From Flavobacteriales bacterium (lineage in GTDB: Bacteria; Bacteroidota; Bacteroidia; Flavobacteriales_D; Parvicellaceae): a stretch of DNA of 9,170 nt. This document shows, one piece after another, positions 6,917 through 9,170 of this stretch. Under the pieces are notes generated by a model. It searched no databases. It was not told the DNA's origin and saw nothing but the letters and a program-made list of their open reading frames with translations. Numbering within the stretch: position 1 is the stretch's first letter; every line of letters starts with the position of its first letter. Position numbers and translations under genes: made by a program. The stretch lies in contig JALWSJ010000030.1 in the NCBI GenBank assembly GCA_026993705.1, forward strand, positions 1 through 9,170, given 5' to 3'.

Positions 6917-7508
6917 CGTATCCTAATATTTTTTTTAGCATCTTCCTGCCTTTGGACAGTTGAGACTTTGAAGTGTTTTCCGAAATAGATAAAATCTCGG
7001 CAATTTCTTTATGCGAATAACCTTCCAAAACATACAAGCTAAAAACCGTCTTATAGCCCAATGGAAGTTTGTTTAAAGCGTCCATTATTTTGTTTTTAGT
7101 TTTTTTAGTATCATCTGGAACAGTAGGAGAGTCAGCTTTTAAATGAAAATCTTCAACATCTTCTGTAAAATGATGTTTTTTATTTTTTTTATTCTGACTT
7201 AACGTCGTATTCACAACAATTGTTTTAATCCAACTTGTTAGCGAACCGTCCCGTTGTCCCTCAAAGCGAGGAATATTTTTGTATATTTTTATAAAAGCCT
7301 CTTGCAGAGCGTCTTCAGCCTCTGTTTTGTTCTGTGAATAACGCATAGCAATCCCCAACATAGCTCCACTATATCGCTTAAATAACTCATTTTGAGCAGA
7401 GCGTTTCCCCTTCTTGCAGCCTTTTATTAAATCTTCTTCCGTCATCTTAATTCGTTCCGAAAGATAAGTAACAAATCGGACGTTATCAATATTTAGGGCT
7501 TTATTCAT
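6909..7508 (-). CDS. ECF-type RNA polymerase sigma factor (sigma-70 family)
   Basis: A 199-residue frame with both sigma domains. Region 2 spans about residues 39-105, including AEDALQEAFIKIYKNIPRF (64-82), the core-binding and -10 recognition part, followed by SWIKTIVVNT (92-101). Region 4 covers about 142-196 (LNKLPLGYKTVFSLYVLEGYSHKEIAEILSI then a recognition helix SENTSKSQLSKGRKMLKK) and reads the -35 box. The linker between them is basic and variable. The conserved sequence starts at M22 (MTEEDLIKGC), encoded at 7443-7445. The 21 residues before it look unlike the family, so 7445 is a good alternative start and would give 178 residues. The longer frame has the A-rich acggaaaattga ahead of its ATG. 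It is the first gene of the three-gene operon and overlaps the putative anti-sigma gene by 8 bp. It probably directs transcription of its own operon and other envelope genes, but that target set is inference. Confidence 0.92.
   Translation of the reverse strand: MNKALNIDNVRFVTYLSERIKMTEEDLIKGCKKGKRSAQNELFKRYSGAMLGIAMRYSQNKTEAEDALQEAFIKIYKNIPRFEGQRDGSLTSWIKTIVVNTTLSQNKKNKKHHFTEDVEDFHLKADSPTVPDDTKKTKNKIMDALNKLPLGYKTVFSLYVLEGYSHKEIAEILSISENTSKSQLSKGRKMLKKILGYDE
7459..7489 (-). promoter_or_regulatory. Possible promoter favouring the shorter sigma-factor start
   Basis: On the minus strand TTG (7487-7489) is followed after 20 bp by TATCTTTC (7459-7466), one base off the TAnnTTTG consensus. It would place the transcript start only some 7 nt before the ATG at 7445. 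If used, it excludes the 7508 start for that transcript. The match is imperfect and lies inside the longer reading frame, so it is tentative. Confidence 0.25.
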
Positions 7509-7618
7509 TCAATTTTCCGTAAGATTCTATTTTAAAAACCATTAGAAACGACAAAGGTTGCCTGGAAAATTAGAGCATTTTAATGTCTAAAAGAAATAAG
7601 TCTATATTTTGGGTGTTC

Positions 7619-7676
7619 CCCTCATTGGCAAAAACAACATATCGCTCTCGCGAAACGTTGTTTTTGCCAATGAGGG
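7619..7676 (+). repeat. Perfect 20-bp stem-loop 1 of repeat copy B
   Basis: Arm 7619-7638 is the exact reverse complement of 7657-7676, with an 18-nt loop at 7639-7656 that starts ATATCGCT and ends AAAC, as in copy A. The outer eight pairs (CCCTCATT with AATGAGGG) are identical in both copies. The inner twelve differ at several places while pairing is kept. Confidence 0.95.
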
Positions 7677-7749
7677 TCGGGCTATTACTACTCACTCTTT
7701 TGTGTTGCATAAGTGCAACAACACAAAAGGAGTTCAAACACGCCGTTCT

Positions 7750-7814
7750 ATCCCTAACACGGGACAGATGAGTGCATGGAAAACGGAATTTAGTTATCTT
7801 AGACGTTGAAAAAT
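7750..7814 (+). repeat. 65-bp tail repeat, unit 1
   Basis: This block aligns without gaps to 8336-8400 with about 70% identity. The fixed parts are ATCCCTAACAC at the start, ATGAGTGCAT in the middle, TTTAGTT, and TGAAAAAT at the end. It forms the end of repeat copy B. Confidence 0.85.
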
Positions 7815-7884
7815 TATTTTGCTTATGCTCAAAACAACAAACTTTAAGAATTTTTGAATCTTTCTTTTTCCCAATACTGTCGTT

Positions 7885-7923
7885 GTAAAATTTTGTAGTA
7901 ACTCGTTACAACAAAAATTTTAC
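7885..7923. repeat. Long stem-loop with gtaaaatttt arms
   Basis: The 18-nt arm at 7885-7902 pairs with the 19-nt arm at 7905-7923 with one bulge and one mismatch, leaving a two-base loop. The surrounding sequence (about 7840-7885 and 7928-7957) shows further weaker complementarity, so the whole could form a longer imperfect hairpin. Confidence 0.75.
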
Positions 7924-7946
7924 GCCTAAGTCTTGAAAAAAGTAAA

Positions 7947-8015
7947 TTCTTCAAATTCTCCATAAAGTTCATTGCATTGAGCATAGCCCCAGCTATGGAA
8001 AATAATTTTGAAGAA
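7947..8015. repeat. Stem-loop with CATAGC/GCTATG tip (copy 1)
   Basis: The outer arms ttcttcaaatt (7947-7957) and aattttgaagaa (8004-8015) pair with one bulged base. The tip is CATAGC (7982-7987), loop ccca, GCTATG (7992-7997). The same tip recurs in the next stem-loop about 100 bp on. Confidence 0.7.
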
Positions 8016-8042
8016 GTTATTTACAGTTTGGGTATAAAAGTG

Positions 8043-8142
8043 AAATTAGGTTATTTTCTTTTCAATCTAGGCATTTTTAAGAAGCATAGCCGTAGCTATG
8101 GTTCGCAAAAATAACGACGAGTGAAATGAAAAGAACTAATTT
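8043..8142. repeat. Stem-loop with CATAGC/GCTATG tip (copy 2)
   Basis: Nested complementary arms are aaattag (8043-8049) with ctaattt (8136-8142), ttcttttca (8056-8064) with tgaaaagaa (8127-8135), and the tip CATAGC (8085-8090), loop cgta, GCTATG (8095-8100). GAA and TTC flank the tip symmetrically. The left strand has a six-base bulge between the first two stems. Confidence 0.75.
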
Positions 8143-8236
8143 TTAGCTTATAGACAAATTGTCATTAACTTCTAATAAGTATAAGGAAAATAAAACTGTT
8201 TTATTGTGCTTAGATGTTCCGTGTTAGGTATTCCAA

Positions 8237-8299
8237 CTAACGTAAAAATAAAATACTGATAATCAAGTAATTATAAAATAGCTGGTATTTTTACGTTAG
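8237..8299. repeat. 14-bp perfect inverted repeat
   Basis: The arm ctaacgtaaaaata (8237-8250) is the exact reverse complement of 8286-8299, with 35 bases between. A cgtgttagg at 8219-8227 is also complementary to the cctaacac start of the nearby tail repeat, so the segment 8219-8346 has nested symmetry. No function is evident; a binding site or the remains of a small mobile repeat are possible. Confidence 0.8.
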
Positions 8300-8335
8300 C
8301 TCAAAAACTCAACTGTTTTTCACAGTCGCTTAATA

Positions 8336-8400
8336 ATCCCTAACACAAGTGGAATGAGTGCATAGAAAGTGAGTTTTAGTTTCTTTACATGCTGAAAAAT
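8336..8400 (+). repeat. 65-bp tail repeat, unit 2
   Basis: This is the second, diverged copy of the block at 7750-7814, same orientation and same length, without the two hairpins that precede unit 1. It ends 7 bp before the stop codon of the Rrf2 gene, so it may lie in that transcript's 3' end on the opposite strand. Confidence 0.85.
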
Positions 8401-8407
8401 ACGATTC

Positions 8408-8839
8408 TCATTCCAGAAAAATAAAAGAACTCCCTTCCTTCATGCCATCTGCAAAATCCTCAACCGTTTTTTCATTCATCTCCATCAATATTTTATTTCG
8501 CAAAGGTTTAATGATGGCGTGTACCGGACAAGGCTTATCATCACCACAAGCAGGCAATCCGATAAAACACTCATGAAACTTTTCTAATTCTCCCAATGCC
8601 CCCAATATATCTAAAATGGTTTTCTTCCTATTTTCCTCAGACAAATAAAACCCTCCGTTTCTTCCCTTTACCGAAGAAACAATCCCTTTTCGGGATAACG
8701 CTTGAAGGTTTTTAGCCAAAAAGGCAACAGGAACATCTATTGCTTTTGCAATTTCAGCCGGACTCTTCTTTCCTTTCTCAGAAAAAAGCGTCAAATACAA
8801 GACTGCTCGGATAGAATATTTACCGGTTTTTGATAACAT
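8408..8839 (-). CDS. Rrf2-family transcriptional regulator, probably Fe-S containing
   Basis: A 143-residue protein of normal Rrf2 length. It starts with the family signature MLSKTGKYSIRAVLYL and a winged helix-turn-helix DNA-binding domain (about 1-67; the recognition region includes VPVAFLAKNLQALSRKG, and the wing KGRNGGFYL at 58-66). The C-terminal part carries C91, C98 and C104 in HECFIGLPACGDDKPCPVH, plus H107. This resembles the three cysteines that bind the [2Fe-2S] or [4Fe-4S] cluster in IscR and NsrR (IscR uses three Cys and a His), so the protein probably senses nitric oxide, oxygen, iron or Fe-S status. No isc or suf genes are visible, so the specific signal is open. It is divergent from a lipoprotein gene. 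Its own -7 element sits inside an inverted repeat, which suggests autoregulation. Confidence 0.93.
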   Translation of the reverse strand: MLSKTGKYSIRAVLYLTLFSEKGKKSPAEIAKAIDVPVAFLAKNLQALSRKGIVSSVKGRNGGFYLSEENRKKTILDILGALGELEKFHECFIGLPACGDDKPCPVHAIIKPLRNKILMEMNEKTVEDFADGMKEGSSFIFLE

Positions 8840-8865
8840 TTTTCACATTTTTTAACAATCTGAGT

Positions 8866-8899
8866 AAAATCAGACAAATTTATCCTTTTATCTGATTTT
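8866..8899. promoter_or_regulatory. Candidate Rrf2 operator (inverted repeat AAAATCAGA-N16-TCTGATTTT)
   Basis: Nine-base half-sites at 8866-8874 and 8891-8899 are perfect reverse complements separated by 16 bp. A second, nested symmetry (gacaaa ... tttgtc) spans about 8873-8903. The repeat lies 27 bp upstream of the regulator's start and about 80 bp before the divergent lipoprotein start. Position and symmetry fit a dimer-binding site; that the regulator binds it is inferred. Confidence 0.55.
8875..8882 (-). promoter_or_regulatory. Bacteroidota -7 element for the Rrf2 gene
   Basis: On the minus strand this is TAAATTTG, an exact TAnnTTTG match. It directly abuts one operator half-site and lies inside the spacer. 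Bound regulator would cover it, blocking its own transcription. The leader would be about 30 nt. Confidence 0.5.
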
Positions 8900-8927
8900 T
8901 GTCATATATTGAAAAGATAGGGCTACT

Positions 8928-8935
8928 TACCTTCG
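8928..8935 (+). promoter_or_regulatory. Near-consensus -7 element for the divergent lipoprotein gene
   Basis: TACCTTCG followed by CACTA differs by one base from TAnnTTTG and has the same CACT context as the fabI element at 459-466. A TTG at 8909-8911 lies 16 bp upstream, slightly short for a -33 box. Transcription would start near 8942, leaving a leader of about 35 nt. Confidence 0.45.
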
Positions 8936-8977
8936 CACTAAGTTAACACATATTTTATAAACAAATACTTATTGAAA

Positions 8978-9170
8978 ATGAAAACACTAAAAATTAGTGC
9001 AATTTTAATTGCAACATTCTTATTTACTTCATGTGGAGGAAATGATAAGCACGAAACCGCAAACCACGAAGGAGAATCGCATCAAGCACAAACGACTGAA
9101 CAACATGCAGACGCAACACCTGAAGAACATCACGGGCAAGCCTCAGTAGCACCTGTAGAGGGAGAAGAGC
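8978..9170 (+). CDS. Histidine-rich lipoprotein, N-terminal part (runs off the window)
   Basis: An open frame of 64 codons that continues past the end of the window. Residues 1-18 are a lipoprotein signal peptide with lipobox FTSC, so C19 is the lipidated residue. The rest that can be seen is a flexible acidic spacer rich in His, Glu, Ala and Gln (seven His between residues 25 and 54), with no folded domain yet. Such spacers often precede a c-type cytochrome or copper-protein domain in Bacteroidota envelope proteins. Together with the divergent Fe-S regulator, this makes a respiratory (for example denitrification) or metal-related role plausible, but that is speculation because the functional part is outside the window. 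The ATG is preceded by an A-rich stretch and a near-consensus -7 element. Confidence 0.75.
   Translation, partial: MKTLKISAILIATFLFTSCGGNDKHETANHEGESHQAQTTEQHADATPEEHHGQASVAPVEGEE

Larger units (their letters stand above)
7608..7814 (+). repeat. Two-hairpin intergenic repeat element, copy B (with tail)
   Basis: This is the fuller copy. It begins with TTTGGGTGTTCCCC and has stem-loop 1 (7619-7676). GGGTCGGGCTAT and ACTACTCACTCTTTTG follow, then hairpin 2 (7697-7729: CTTTTGTGTTG pairs with CAACACAAAAG). The tail runs through GGAGTTCAAACACGCC and ATCCCTAACAC to GAAAAAT at 7814. Copy A at 1-141 shares the first part in the opposite orientation. No reading frame in it looks like a protein gene. 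Confidence 0.8.
7509..8407. other. 899-bp gene-free region built of hairpin repeats
   Basis: Between the sigma gene and the Rrf2 gene I find no convincing gene. The only open frames are short and run through the hairpin repeats. From left to right the region holds about 100 bp upstream of the sigma gene, repeat element copy B (7608-7814), three stem-loops (7885-7923, 7947-8015 and 8043-8142), a 14-bp inverted repeat (8237-8299) and a second copy of the element's tail (8336-8400). It reads as a mosaic of repeat insertions. Confidence 0.8.

Noticed and set aside
7583..7809. Two overlapping plus-strand frames of about 62-66 codons
   Set aside because: Both run through the perfect hairpins of repeat copy B, so their sequence is set by base pairing rather than by a protein.
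1..7814. Composite transposon bounded by the inverted repeat copies A and B
   Set aside because: The two copies face opposite ways and flank about 7.5 kb, but there is no transposase or integrase, no target duplication is visible, and the genes inside include core genes such as fabI. A dispersed repeat explains it better.
7885..8142. CRISPR array
   Set aside because: The hairpins differ in size and sequence and have no regular repeat-spacer pattern, and there are no cas genes.

Overview
The window looks like a chromosomal piece of a Bacteroidota genome, most likely Flavobacteriia. The DNA is AT-rich. Starts lack clear Shine-Dalgarno sequences. Promoter -7 elements of the Bacteroidota type (TAnnTTTG) lie ahead of several genes. 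One gene encodes a secreted protein with a type IX secretion (T9SS) type B C-terminal domain, which is restricted to this phylum.

Left part (1-2753). A hairpin repeat fills 1-141, including a perfect 70-bp palindrome that starts at base 1. A small membrane protein (145-342, minus) and fabI (493-1299, plus) are divergently transcribed from a short shared region holding one -7 motif for each. FabI is the enoyl-ACP reductase of fatty acid synthesis. It is followed after 29 bp by a lipoprotein gene (1329-2753). That protein has a five-unit tandem repeat just after the lipidated cysteine and a domain like the C-terminal part of the N,N-dimethylformamidase large subunit.

Middle (2970-7508, all minus). 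Three genes form a tight operon in the order ECF sigma factor, membrane protein, large secreted protein. The sigma and membrane-protein genes overlap by 8 bp, and the next gap is 5 bp. The membrane protein has a short cytoplasmic N-terminus, one transmembrane helix, about 155 residues of very basic linker and a probable C-terminal outer-membrane beta-barrel. This is the plan of a dual-membrane-spanning anti-sigma factor. The third gene encodes a 791-residue surface protein (choice-of-anchor L, Calx-beta-like, Ig/PKD-like repeats, T9SS type B sorting domain). I infer an envelope-sensing module that links the state of the outer membrane or T9SS to transcription. It is the most interesting part of the window.

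Right part (7509-9170). The 899 bp from 7509 to 8407 have no credible gene but are packed with structured repeats. They hold a second, inverted copy of the element at 1-141 with compensatory changes in its stem, two copies of a 65-bp tail repeat, three nested hairpins and a 14-bp inverted repeat. Then come an Rrf2-family regulator with an Fe-S ligand set (8408-8839, minus) and, divergently, the start of a histidine-rich lipoprotein cut off by the window end (8978-9170, plus). Between them lies an inverted repeat that encloses the regulator's own -7 element, so autoregulation and control of the divergent gene are likely.
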